Part shown: piece by piece, positions 44,151-55,618 of the stretch | Layout of the letters: every line of letters starts with the position of its first letter | Numbering within the stretch: position 1 is the stretch's first letter | NCBI GenBank assembly: GCA_019802505.1 | Contig: JAFMOC010000045.1 | Span: 154,501-218,500 of the forward strand | Direction of reading: 5' to 3' | DNA: 64,000 nucleotides | DNA from: Corydoras sp. C115 | Lineage: Eukaryota > Chordata > Actinopteri > Siluriformes > Callichthyidae | Notes under the pieces: model-generated | Database searches by the model: none | Told to the model about the DNA's origin: nothing | Seen by the model: the letters and a program-made list of their open reading frames with translations, nothing else | Program-made: the position numbers and the translations under genes

Positions 44151-44196
44151 ATCCTCCCCTTTCGATAACACACTGCAGGAAAAGCGTTGAGACTCC
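44151..44196 (+). CDS. igsf9b: igsf9b exon N: 46-nt cytoplasmic microexon-like segment
   Basis: Acceptor ATCCTCCAG, donor ACTCC|GTGAGT; in phase 1, out phase 2. It encodes DPPLSITHCRKSVETP, which matches the segment that follows the basic membrane anchor in IGSF9B. At 46 nt it is the smallest exon here. Skipping it alone would shift the frame. Confidence 0.93.
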
Positions 44197-44334
44197 GTGA
44201 GTAATCGCTTTGCTTCGTTGTTTCGTGCTGTCGTATCTTGAGGTGTGCTGTTCCAGCTCCCTAACATTCCCAAATTCACAAATAGCCCAACATTAGTTTA
44301 AAATATCCAGAGAATTCAACTCCCACAATGATTA

Positions 44335-44685
44335 TTCATTCATTCATTCATTATCTCCGGCTTTATCCTCTATTAGGGTCGCAGTGGGGTTCCCCATGCC
44401 CATCCAGGGGAGAACGTTTCGGGCGCTGGGCAGATACACCCAGGACAGGGCGCCAACCTATCGCTGGGCACACACTCACTCACACAGACACACTCTATAT
44501 GGGGCAATTTTGAGAATTCAACTGACTTGATCCATGTTTTTGGACTGTGGGAGGAACCCCGGAGAACCCGGAGGAAACCCGCACGGACACGGGGACAACA
44601 TGGAAACTCCACCCAGATGGGGATTCGAACCGGGAATCCCAAGCGCTGAGAGGAGAACGTGCTAAACCACTAAGCCACCGTGCCG
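44335..44685 (-). mobile_element. SINE1, reverse, full length
   Basis: Perfect 15-bp target-site duplication CTCCCACAATGATTA (44320-44334 and 44686-44700). It begins 138 bp after the donor of exon N. Confidence 0.95.
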
Positions 44686-44848
44686 CTCCCACAATGATTA
44701 ATTAAATTAGTACTTTATAGTCAGGTATTAGTCGGATGGTGGACGATTCTCAGAACTAAAGTTACACTGATGAGCTGGTGGTGCTGCTGATACAGTGTTA
44801 CTGCTGGACAATCTGAAATGTCCCGTTTACAGCATCTTATAAATAATA

Positions 44849-45410
44849 TCCATTCATTCATTCATTCATTATCTTCCGCTTTATCCTATATATTAGGGTC
44901 GCGGTGGGGGGGGTTCCCCATGCCCATCCAGGGGAGAACGTTTCGGGCGCTGGGCAGATACACCCAGGACAGGGCGCCAATCTATCGCTGGGCACACACT
45001 CACTCACACACACACACTCTATATGGGGCAATTTGGAGAACTCAATTGACTTGATCCATGTTTGTGGAATTCATTCATTCATTATCTCCCGCTTTATCCT
45101 CTATTAGGGTCGCAGTGGGGTTCCCCCATGCCCATCCAGGGGAGAACGTTTCGGGGCGCTGGGCAGATACACCCAGGACAGGGCGCCAATCCATCGCTGG
45201 GCACATACTCACTCACATAGACACACTCTATATGGGGCAATTTGGAGAACTCAATTGACTTGATCCATGTTTTTGGACTGTGGGAGGAACCCGGAGAACC
45301 CGGAGGAAACCCACGCGGACACGGGGAGAACATGGAAACTCCACCCAGATTGGGATTCGAACCGGGAATCCCCTGCGCTGAGAGGCGAACGTGCTAAACC
45401 ACTAAGCCCT
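44849..45410 (-). mobile_element. SINE1 dimer, reverse, one target-site duplication
   Basis: A head-less unit (44849-45068) is fused to a full unit (45069-45410). The 12-bp duplication TTATAAATAATA (44837-44848 and 45411-45422) flanks the pair as a whole. Confidence 0.92.
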
Positions 45411-46082
45411 TTATAAATAATAATGAAGGATTATAGGATGACCTGCACAAACTGCATCAGCAGATGAGCTACTGTCTCAAATTTGGAGTCTAAAGTGTGA
45501 AGCGATGAAGCGGAGATGATGATGTAATGAAGCACGCGGTGAGTGAACCGTACGTACAAACGTAATCAGCGGTGCTGTACCAGCTCATCACTCGCTGCTG
45601 CACCAGCACAACGCAGGAGCTTTAGAATTCCAACCCACTGATTGCATTCCCCACGGGACTTTAAAGACAGACTGTCTGAAGAGAGACCTCTGTATTTATA
45701 TAAGTGTGTCGTCATGACAACCTTGAATGTCATGAATGTTGCGGGATCGATCCGTATCAAGCGGAGAATGTCAGTTTCATATTTCTTACTTTTTTAACTC
45801 AGTAGTCAGAGTAACGTCCTTGCGCCGGGGTACAAAACTTACCTTCATACTGCACCACATCGGTTCCCGAGGTTTTAATCCGGATTAGGATCGCAGGGGC
45901 TGCTGAAGCTGCTGAGGTCCACCAACGTCCATCCACACAGAGACAAACGTTCACATCCAGAAACTGTCCAGCATCACTTTAGTTTATCTCCTTGAGTGAT
46001 TTTCAACATTGAGAGAAAAACCCAGACAGACACAGCGGGACACAAAACACACGAGAAACAATATACTACACATTAAAAAGTC

Positions 46083-46408
46083 TCACTAGGGATTCCCGGT
46101 TCGAATCCCCATCTGGGTGGAGTTTCCATGTTCTCTCCGTGTCCGCGTGGGTTTCCTTCGGGTTCTCCGGTTTCCTCCCACAGTCCAAAAACATGGATGA
46201 AGTCAATTGAGTTCTCCAAATTGCCCCATATAGAGTGTGTCTGTGTGAGTGAGTGTGTGCCCAGCGATTGATTGGCGCCCTGTCCTGGGTCTATCTGCCC
46301 AGCGCCCGAGACGTTCTCCCCTGGATGGGCATGGGGGAACCCCCCCCCCCCTCCCCCCTATGCGACCCTAATATATATGGCAAAGCGGAAGATAATGAGT
46401 GAATGAAT
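46083..46408 (+). mobile_element. SINE1, forward, head missing
   Basis: Starts CACTAGGGATTCCCGG; tail GTGAATGAATG. Confidence 0.9.
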
Positions 46409-46461
46409 GTGTTTGATTATTAAAGCGACGTCACATAATTAGGATCGTTAGTCTGCATGCA

Positions 46462-46808
46462 GGCGGCACGGTGGCTTAGTGGTTTAGCACGTTCGCCTCT
46501 CAGCACTATGGATTCCCGGTTCGAATCCCCATCTGGGTGGAGTTTCCATGTTCTCCCCGTGTCCGCGTAGGTTTCCTCCGGGTTCTCCGGTTTCCTCCCA
46601 CAGTCCAAAAACATGGATCAAGTCAATTGAATTCTCAAAAAATTGCCCCATATAGAGTGTCTGTGTGAGTGAGTGTGTGCCCAGCGATGGATTGGCGTCC
46701 TGTCCTGGGTCTATCTGCCCAGCGCCCGAGACGTTCTCCTCTGGATGGTCATGGGGAACCCCACCGTGACCCTAATAGGGGATAAAGCGGGAGATGAATG
46801 AATGAATG
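46462..46808 (+). mobile_element. SINE1, forward, full length, next to exon O
   Basis: Perfect target-site duplication AGTCTGCATGCA (46450-46461 and 46809-46820). A box TGGCTTAGTGG at 46472-46482 and B box GGTTCGAATCC at 46518-46528 are intact. Ends 58 bp before the exon O acceptor and is the last SINE1 before a 10.7-kb gap. Confidence 0.95.
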
Positions 46809-46878
46809 AGTCTGCATGCAACAAAGTCGTTTTGTGTTAACTGTAAAAATTCTTCCTTTTTCTGTTTTTATATTTCAG

Positions 46879-48513
46879 CTCCCCCGAAAAGATGAGTCCG
46901 GAGAGTGTCCGCTCCATGAGAGCACCATCCGAGTCCTCCGAGGACGGTTCACGAGCCAAGAAAAGTCCTGCCAAGGAAAAGGAGTTATCTCTATACAAGA
47001 AGACCAAACGAGCAATAATTAGCAAGAAATATAGTGTCTCTAAACACGAAGCTGAGGCCACCACACCCATCGAGCTGATCAGCCGCGGTCCAGACGGTCG
47101 CTTCGTCATGGATCCCTCTGATATGGATGCACCGATCAAAGCCAGGCGCATCGAGGGCTTCCCCTTTGTGGAGGAGTCTGACCTCTATCCGGAATTCCGG
47201 CAGTCCGACGAAGAGAACGACGATCCGGGCCCCATGCCTCCTATGATGGCCACACTTAGACCCCATCAGATCTCTCCAATTTCTTCCAGCCAGGAGTCCT
47301 ACTTGCAGCCTCCAGCCTATAGCCCTCGGTTCCAGAGGCCAATGGAAGGTATGACCATCATGGAAAGCAGTCGACTACATGCCATGGGGCAGATTCGTGG
47401 TGCTCCCCATTTCCGAGCTTTCTCGCATGGCCAGTTCTACCTGGGCAGTTATTTGGGCAGTCCCGGTGAGCCTGAGCCTCCACCGCCGTTCTACATGCCA
47501 GACACCAGCCCGCTTAGCTCAGTCATGTCTTCGCCCCCCTACCACATTGAGGGGCCTTTCGGTCGTCCAGGAATACCAGAGGAAATGAGTGAGGGAGAAA
47601 GTCAACACTATGCAGTCTCCGGCTGCTCCCTGCCCTTGACCCAGACGTCCTCTCTGTCCCCAGATATCTGGCAAAGGCCTGATTTCTCCTTTACCACCTT
47701 TGAGGGTCCTCACTTCATATTCCCACCCCGTCATCCTTTGCAGTTTCATCGGGAGCCGACTCTTCCTCCTCCTTTAGTCCTCCCTCCTAGTGCGTTTGCT
47801 TCCTCTTCCATCCATTTGCCCCCCTATCCCGGTATCCTACAGCTGGAGGCCCCAAAGGTTCGGCCCGGCAAGTCTCCCAGCAAAATGAAGCCTCAGGGCC
47901 TTCCAGCCAGGCATTTACCTATGCAAGAGGCACGTAGTCTAGGGCAGCTAAGACACACAAGCCACGGTATGGGTGTGCCCGTTTTGCCTTACCCTGACCC
48001 GGTATCTCGCATCGTCGGCCCGAGCACATTCGGAGGCCTAGACACCCGCTGGTTCGAATTAACCCCGAGACTTAGCCCTAGGCAGCCTCGCAGGATGGAG
48101 CCCAGCATGGTGGTCCTCCAACCGTCTCGCCTGTCGCCCCTGACTCAAAGCCCGATTAGCTCAAACGCAGGCTCCCCAGAGATCGTAGTGCGCCCCAGGC
48201 CTCGCCCGAACGTCGTCCAGGCACCGATTCCACCCGAGATGTCTGAAATAACCCTTCAGCCCCCTTCTTCTGTCAGCTTCTCAAAGAGATCTTCCCCTTC
48301 TTCCTCTCCTGCACAAGGCCAGGGCAGCCGAAGAGCAAGTCCTAGTTACCGACCACACATGGCCTTTGCCTCCTCAGCAGCAAGTTACCCATCGCAGTCA
48401 CCCTCACCCCCGATGGAACGGAGCGACGTTTTTGGACAGTTGCCAACCCGAAGGAGGAGCGAGGAGGAGATTCTTCCATCAGAACCCTCACCGCCTCAGC
48501 TCTCAGCTTCAGG
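46879..48513 (+). CDS. igsf9b: igsf9b exon O: large proline/serine-rich cytoplasmic tail exon
   Basis: Acceptor TATTTCAG, donor TCAGG|GTAGGT; phase 2 on both sides, 1,635 nt. It encodes about 545 residues, starting SPEKMSPESVRSMRAPSESS, with conserved blocks KELSLYKKTKRAIISKKYS, TTPIELISRGPDGRFVM, ARRIEGFPF, YPEFRQSDEENDD, GQLRHTSHGMGVPVLPYP and SEITLQPPSSVSFSKRSS. The chain is low-complexity, rich in Pro and Ser, with many SP/TP and PPxY-like pieces suited to SH3/WW partners and proline-directed kinases (inference). There is no folded domain that I recognise. Reading through the donor gives an immediate TAG. Confidence 0.95.
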
Positions 48514-50475
48514 GTAGGTGTAATTGACGTGCAGGAAAGATTATTTAAAAAAAAAAAAAAAAAAAAAAATGCAAAACAGAATGATAACAGAGTGAGACAG
48601 TAGTCAGCATCTCATAAAGCTGGAAGGTTTTTTATAAGTCATTTCTAAAGAAACATTGAAATTCATGTCTTCTAAGCTGAACTGCCCTCGTTGCGCTGCA
48701 TTCTACCATCTTTAAACCCATTTTCGACATAAGACCAGTTGTGCTTTTTAGCACTTGTACTTTCACTAACTCTGCTTTCATGTCCAACGTTAGTTCTCAT
48801 CCATGTGGTCTGTGAAGCACTTAAAGACACTTGCCTTCGGGGCACCCGCCCAGGGCAGGATGGATTATATGCTTCACAGATATGCTGACAGATCTCATGG
48901 GGCCAAGATTCATAATATGTGGCATTTTAAGCTGATTTAAAATGCAGTAACATCAGCCCCTTTTAAAAGCCTGGAATCAGACGGACGCCGACACTGGACC
49001 CCGGCTTTGTCATTGTGTTTCATGCTTTACCCTGCCTTTCATCCAACAGGAGGAAAGCCCACATGTACATCCAAATTGACCTCCCCCAATCAAAATGAAA
49101 CCCTGTTTTGACTGATTTCAGGCTCCTTAGGACGTCTCAGAATGCATGATGTGCAGGTTGACTCGAACGTGGCCAGCTGTGCAGGCACAGGGTGCCCGTC
49201 CCGACCCTTAGTAATAAATCTGCATGATTACTTTTTTTTTTTTTTTCTTCCCCACACCTCCCTTTTCCTTCATCACCCAGGTCTCACCCCAGCTCTGACG
49301 GCCAGGGGGAGGCTTGTCGGGCGAATCGTCTTGCAAGGACTGTCCGCTCTCATCTGTTGCAATGTTGTCATCATCTCAGTTAGGGGCAGTTGGTCAATTC
49401 TTGATGACTCCTGGAGTCTTACCTGCTTTGTTTTTGATTGATCTCAGCTATCTGGGCAGCGTTGTTGTGACCAGGTCCTCTCACCGCAATAGGTAAGGGT
49501 TGGATCCATGTCTGAAAGGGGGGGCAAAAGGTGGGGCTTTTATTCACCTCGTTCTTTAAAGGGGAATACAAGTCTTGGTTTCTTTGGTTTGCTAAACCAA
49601 CCAGCAATTACTTTTCCTTTTATTTTTTTATTATTTTTTTTTATTATCTTTGTTTAATTTTGTGAGTAGCTACATATTTATGTTCTGCAGTCTGTAACCA
49701 TGTATGCATTCTAACCCTGGTATGCATATGTGCCTTTGAGTGATTGCTTAAGGATTAATCCAGATAATATATATATAATATATAATATATGTATCTGCTG
49801 TATCAGCTTTAATTAAACGGAATTACTTGGAAAGAGCATGTTAGACTCTCAAGACACAAGTCTTAAGTGTTCATTAGGTTATGCATTGTGTTTAGGATCT
49901 TAAATCCCAATGGACAGTATTGAGACGCACACATTTGGACTGCAGAACCCTCTTCCACCCACATGGAGAATGCAGACTCATGAACTTACCTTTGTAACGG
50001 GGAAAATACTACTGGCTCTGGGCATTGAGACATTCGGATTTGTTTGGTTGCGTTTGCCCAGCCTAGTGCTTTTCAGAGTATTCCCCTTTAAAGTTCTGTT
50101 CCATGTGCAAAATTCCATGCATGCCATCGCTAAATATTGCTCTTCAGTTGACAAACGAACAGATATCTTGATTAAATTCTTGTTACATTTGTTGTCTGAG
50201 TGCTTTGTTTTATTTACCATTATGTGACTGTTCCCAAGTAGCCATTTTCCCCTCCCGCCATCTCTCCCCCTGTCAGCATGGTGAAGCCCATTGTAGACAG
50301 TATTCATGTCTATAAACACATTTCTGAAAATGCTTTGTCGCTCAGCTGTGATTTCCCCTCTACTAATGGCTTTAAATTTGTCTCGGCAGCCCAAGCAGAA
50401 CGACGGCCCCTTTATAATGCTCTTTACTCTTTACTTTGTTTTACCGTGCATTGTCAGAGCCGTGCGTGTGCGTAT

Positions 50476-50476
<1 letters not shown>

Positions 50477-50518
<42 letters not shown>
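50477..50518. repeat. (GT)n microsatellite
   Basis: About 20 GT units in the O-P intron. Confidence 0.95.
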
Positions 50519-50523
<5 letters not shown>

Positions 50524-51044
50524 CAGAGTATGTGGGCTGCATTATAAGTGCCTCCATACCGTATTTGGATGGGAAGACTGAATACAAGCTAAATGTTTAA
50601 GCCTGTATAATGTAGCTATTTATTTTTTTTTACAAAAAAAAAAAAAAAAAAGGATATTTAGTTCAATAATTATTTCTTCCTTCATCTTTCACTCAGCAAT
50701 TAGCAATTTTAGATACACATTATGTTGTAATAAGTGCTGATTCTTTAAGAAAATAGGATGGATATAATGTATTCAAATCTTTGCATATAAATATATTAAT
50801 TAATATATAAATATATATAAACATACCTCTCTTTCCACTCAAATAATTTCTGGCTCCATGACGTCATGCTGAACAAACTGCCCGATTCCGATTTTGGGTG
50901 TGTTGGACTGATTCAGAGGTGATCTGGTGCGCCTATAGCTTGGCACCAAACGCACTTTCCAAAGTTTTGGGCCAAGCCATACGTGACCAGGGACGGCGTT
51001 TCCTGTGTGTGATAGCCCTGTCTTCTTTTTTGTCCTGTGCACAG

Positions 51045-51169
51045 AAAACGTCGAGGTACAAGTGGCCCTGCGGGGTCTGAGAGGATAGAAGCGCTGAGAT
51101 ACCAACGTGTCAAAAAATCCAAGAAGGTTGCCGTTAACAATAACAACTCCAAGGCCAGAAAGAAAATGG
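51045..51169 (+). CDS. igsf9b: igsf9b exon P: basic near-C-terminal segment
   Basis: Acceptor GTGCACAG, donor ATGG|GTGAGA; in phase 2, out phase 1. It encodes KRRGTSGPAGSERIEALRYQ, then RVKKSKKVAVNNNNSKARKKMG, here split only by description. It is strongly basic. It joins the large tail exon to the final exon in frame and is the reason the long C-terminal form, not a stop in the retained intron, is preferred. I am less sure of the family match here than for the domains. Confidence 0.85.
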
Positions 51170-51610
51170 GTGAGACTTTACTCACTTTTTTTTATGGTTT
51201 GTGCCGAACTTTAAGTTTATAAAGAGAAATGTATTTTTTTTTCCCAGAGGAGACGCGTCTTTTAGAGATACCGTTTTGGAATAGCGTTGAGTTGAGAACC
51301 TTGTAACCTTGTTCTTATTTAAACTAAAGCCCCTAAAAATCCCCCCGCAGTTTACTTTTAGAAAAATCTAATTACGTGCTGTTAATCTTTTAGATTTTTT
51401 TTTTTTTTTGAAGTTTAATTTGCCTATGTTAATAAAATATTTACAATTAATTAGTAAGTTAATTAGAAACTAATTAAAGTATTGAACTTCTAAGTGCCGT
51501 CTACTTCTGAAATTATATGCTAGAGCAGTCAGCCTGTGCGTGAGAGGTGACACGCAGAGGATGGAGATTCTAACAGCCTTATAGTTTTAAGAGTATTGGG
51601 GAGTGTATAT

Positions 51611-51818
51611 AGGGCGTGGTAGCTCGGTGGTCAGGGTGTTGGGCTGTCAATCTGAAGGTTGGCGGTTCAAATCCCAGGTCCACTGAAGTTACCAGTGTGG
51701 GTCCTTGAGCAAGACCCTTAACCCTCATTGCTCCAGGGATGTTGTGATGAACCCTGTGTTCACCTTGTAAGTGGCTTTGGATAAAAGGTGTCCAATAAAT
51801 GACCAAATGTAAATGTAT
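51611..51818 (+). mobile_element. SINE2, forward, full length
   Basis: Best copy of the family. tRNA-like head TGGTAGCTCGGTGG (A box) and GGTTCAAATCCC (B box), body with GAGCAAGACCCTTAACCC, 3' end GGATAAAAGGTGTCC and AAATGTAAATGTA tail. The 3' end looks LINE-derived, as in many fish SINEs (inference). Confidence 0.88.
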
Positions 51819-52614
51819 TATTGCAGTTTTGCACATTTAATCCAGAGTGAAAGGAAACGTTTACAGGACAGTAACGCGGCCTGCGATGATACCGCTAAGA
51901 GGAAGGAGAGGGATGTGGAAATAGAGATGAAAATGCTGAGGATGAGGTTCAGTAGTGTTCAGTCAGAAAGCCGTCGAGGCGAAGTCAGGAAGGCAAGATT
52001 AAGGTGGTTTGGGCTATTTTGGTGAAAGGATGCTGAGGATGGAGCCAGCCGGCAGGAGGAGGAGAGGAGGAAGGCCAAAGAGGAAGTTTATGGATGTGGG
52101 TGAAGGAGGATGAGATGTTTGGGGTGATGATGGAGGAAAGAGTGAAGAACACATGGTTTATATTCGTGAATTAAGTTAATTATACTGTTTGGGAGGTGAG
52201 GGAGGGCCTAGAAAATGACAGGAGAGTGAATTTAAGGTTTCATGTGTTTTTTAGTTAAACGATTAATAGATATTTAACTGGAGTCGTAACGTCAGAGTGT
52301 TTTACAGAAAGTTGGTGAACACGACGTCTACAATTCTGAGCTTTTTCACCTAAATTAAACAGTTTCAAGAAAAACAGAAGTCAGGAATCCTGCAAATGAG
52401 TTCAGGTCAGGAGAGCCGCAGAGCCTCCAGGCAGAAAATCCTTATTTATCTGGAAGGTTCTTTTGCTCTCCTGAGTCTCTCGTCCTTCCAGCGGTATGAT
52501 TGCGCGATCTGTTCTGCTTAAAGCCAATAGCTGGCCTGAGATCAGTGTGTGTGCCGGGCTGTTGCTCCCTCTCAGCACTCTTTGTGCTGACTTGCGTCCC
52601 CCTTTTGGATCCAG

Positions 52615-52829
52615 GTGCGCTGACCTCTCAGACCCAGCAGCCCCACACCTCTCAGGTCCTCCCACCAGACGAAGCTCTCTACCTCCGCAAAAAGAAGAGA
52701 AAGTTGACCAGACAGGACCCGTACACCCGTTTCTCCGCCCTGCTGTACCGCCGCCCTCTGCGAGACGACCAGAAAGCCATTCTGGCCAGTATGGACTCCG
52801 CGGACGCAGACCACGCCACGTTCCTGTGA
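52615..52829 (+). CDS. igsf9b: igsf9b exon Q: last coding exon with C-terminal PDZ ligand
   Basis: Acceptor GGATCCAG; in phase 1; TGA stop at 52827-52829. It encodes ALTSQTQQPHTSQVLPPDEA, LYLRKKKRKLTRQDPYTRFS, ALLYRRPLRDDQKAILASM and ends DHATFL. The last four residues ATFL fit a class I PDZ ligand (S/T-x-hydrophobic), agreeing with the known PDZ-mediated binding of IgSF9b to S-SCAM/MAGI2. The exon continues into the 3' UTR. Confidence 0.88.
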
Positions 52830-54733
52830 GGGCCGAGAGCGCGGGCCACGTTTCTTCCCAAAGCCCACTGATTCTGCACTGAGTTTCCTGCCACACCGGC
52901 TCAGCACCTCACGGACCCTCCACCCTCTTCTGTTCCAGCTCATCTCTCGTGTGCCGATGCTGATACCAAGTGTTCCAAGGTTTTGCTCCACTGCAAGCTT
53001 CCCCCTAATTTAGAACCAGGCTTCGATCTAGACGTTCTCTTTAGCCCTCGGTACAGAACGATGGCTTCTCTTTCTGTGCAGCTCATGCATTCGTTTTAAC
53101 AGCTTCACTCAATCCTCACATTCCATCTGCCGGTAGTCCCACTCCCCCCCCCCCCCCGTCTCAGCATTATGCAGGCTTTACAAACACAGACCAGATATAC
53201 CTCAGAGTCACCGACTCCTCAGCTCAACACTGCTGGACAGACATACAGTAACCTCTCGAACAGTTTTCCGCCATCCCTTCCATTTAACGTCTTCGTTTTC
53301 AACAATGCAACACGTTCCTAATAAGTAAGGTGGTAGAACTTGGTGAAATGATTACTGAATGTACATAATCGTTGTCATTCTCATACACTACTCAGCTCCA
53401 GGGCTCCCCCAGGGATCGTTTTTTTTTTGTTTGTTTGTTTTTTTTTAACGAGTTTAAGCATTTTCAGCCGATGTGGAACGCAGGAGGTCCACGCCGCTGA
53501 ACGTTGTGACACGGAGGAACACGCAGGTTTATTTCTACTACAACCACAAGCTGCTATGGCCACGTGTGTACGTCACGTACCGCGTTGTGTCGATGTCATT
53601 GCATTGGAGCAAAGTCTTGGTAATCACTGTGATGTTTTAATTTCACGCTGATGTAACCTTTTTTGGGTTTGCGAGCTTTTATTGAAAACATACGACATAG
53701 GGGGGGGGAAAAATACGACAGTGATGCCAAAAACACTACAGTTTCCTTAAATCAATAAATCTATTCGAAAGGTGCACTGTACTGTGAGGAGGATAGCATT
53801 CTGTGCCATAGAATACTGTAGTATTTTTGAACAATAACCCCCCACCCGCCCCGCCCCGCCCCCACCCGCACACACACACACACACACTTCTATTTAAAAA
53901 GACATATTTCCGCCTCAGTAAATACCTGATTGCTTTAGGTCTCTTGATTTTATTGCTTTATTAAAAGTGAACCTACTGCCTTTGTGGGCCATTTTTGTAG
54001 CCTTTTTGTGTTTAGAGGTAAACCTGGCTGCGAGTAAACAGCAGCACCCCAGCGCCTGGCTCTTTCTTTTGGAAAGACATTAGGGGAAGTGCCCTGAGGG
54101 CGACCTTTAGGCTTTCCCACGTGGCCAAAGTTTTTTATTGTGTATCTATCATCCAAGGGTGCTTCTTTTTTTACCAGTTAATATGTATTCAGACAGTCAG
54201 GACAAATGTATCTGGGCTCATGTACATTCACTTCGGTGGCCTGTCTACGAAAGGCAATGGTGCAGGCGTTGGTTCGGAGGTGGTGCTTCAACTCTTACTT
54301 TGTAATGTCTGTAACTTTCAACAAAAAAAAACAACAAAAAAAAAAAGGAAAAACTCTGGTTCTAGTTAAATCTACTCCACAGGGCATTGGTTGGCTTTGG
54401 CCACCCCAGTGGTACTCTGAAAGTCTGGGATTAACCTGGTTAGGTTGTAAGTGATTGCGTTGGTTGATGATCGATCCCCTCCCAAAGGCCAATCAATACA
54501 ATACAGGCATTTTCAACAGCCTACATTGGGTGCTATCAGACTTTGGGAGTCCTCTGACTGTAATCACTTGAAACCGCTTGATTTCACTAAGTTGATCTTC
54601 CAGCAGACTCGGCTGCTGCTCGTCATCTCGATACCACAGTATTTAATATTTTAGAATTGCGACGTCATCTAGTGGTCGATTCAAACTTCCAGCGTCTGCT
54701 GTGGCATTTCGATGGTTGCTGTTCGTTAAAATG

Positions 54734-54736
<3 letters not shown>

Positions 54737-54768
<32 letters not shown>
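54737..54768. repeat. Poly-T tract in the 3' UTR
   Basis: About 30 T residues. Confidence 0.95.
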
Positions 54769-54769
<1 letters not shown>

Positions 54770-55612
54770 GTAAAGCGTCAGCAATGTCCTCATTCATACT
54801 TGACTCTCATCTGGGTGCTGAATGTGATCACCAATTTGCATTTCGGATTTTTTGCCACGCTGAGAACCGGTTAGACTTTAGGACGCCAACTCGGCCGACT
54901 GTCTGTCCTTTGAAATGGCTGCAGAATTCTTTATCATAGATATTCCTTTCTGTCTTCGTTTTGGTGATCGCACTTTTTTTTTTTTAAAAGAAAAAAAAAA
55001 CAAAACAAAACACGGATCCATTTGATGTATTCTTTGCTCTTGTGAGACCAGCACGTTCTAAAAGTCCCTTTGACGGCATTTACGATGTTACAGGAAGACC
55101 GTCTTTACTTTTTTTTGCCTCGATGGGGCAAATGATTGTCAACTAGTCATACGCTGTCTGAAGATTTTAGATATACTGTACTGGCAGGAAGCATTGTGAT
55201 TAGTTTATGCCTCTTTTTTTTAATTTTTCGTGAAGGGTTTTCTTTGCAAACAAAAAAAAAAAAAAGAAGAAGATGCTGTTCCTTTTGTAATTAAGAAGTA
55301 ACTTGTCTGATTAGATGACAGTTGCCCATGAAGCAAGTGGGAAAACACCTTTAGTTAGATCTTTACAATAGATCATGTAGTTCATTTCGAAAACGTGCTC
55401 CTCAAGTATTTACATGTAACTGGGCAATTTTTGGTCGACTATGGTGCTTTGTAAAAGATATAGAACTATTTAATTAACTACATATTATTTCTTTTTGAAA
55501 AGAGTAATATTAAAAAGAATATCCAAAATGCTAGGAATGTACTGTAATATGTCTAAACACTGTATATAATAGCATATATTGCACAATGTATGATAAAATT
55601 TTAGTAATTTTA

Positions 55613-55618
55613 AATAAA
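55613..55618 (+). promoter_or_regulatory. polyadenylation signal AATAAA (candidate)
   Basis: AATAAA inside TTTTAAATAAATTGG, about 2.8 kb after the igsf9b stop. Confidence 0.4.

Larger units (their letters stand above)
10554..52829 (+). other. igsf9b: igsf9b gene model (turtle homologue B), 17 coding exons, 5' end outside the window
   Basis: Single-pass membrane adhesion protein of the turtle/Dasm1 family. Mammalian IgSF9b is known as a neuronal, inhibitory-synapse cell adhesion molecule coupled through the PDZ scaffold S-SCAM/MAGI2 to neuroligin 2. All 17 exons have AG acceptors and GT donors, and their phases join into one frame of 3,905 nt: two leading bases of a split codon, then 1,301 codons including stop. 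Domain order is Ig2, Ig3, Ig4, Ig5, FN3, FN3, transmembrane helix, basic juxtamembrane stretch, long Pro/Ser-rich tail, PDZ ligand ATFL. The first exon enters in phase 1, just after the expected end of Ig1, so signal peptide and Ig1 must lie upstream. Introns run from 162 bp to 8,423 bp. Identity rests on strong similarity to the vertebrate IGSF9B protein as I know it; IGSF9 and IGSF9A are less similar alternatives. Confidence 0.95.

Noticed and set aside
46472..46528. tRNA gene (A box and B box with correct sequence)
   Set aside because: The boxes are the Pol III promoter of a SINE; the surrounding sequence cannot form a full tRNA cloverleaf with acceptor stem, and the same motif recurs in dozens of copies.
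46892..48517. Intronless 541-codon gene with its own ATG
   Set aside because: It is the igsf9b tail exon; the ATG is an internal Met codon (EKMSPES), upstream bases form an acceptor in the right phase, and the apparent stop lies inside the GTAGGT donor.
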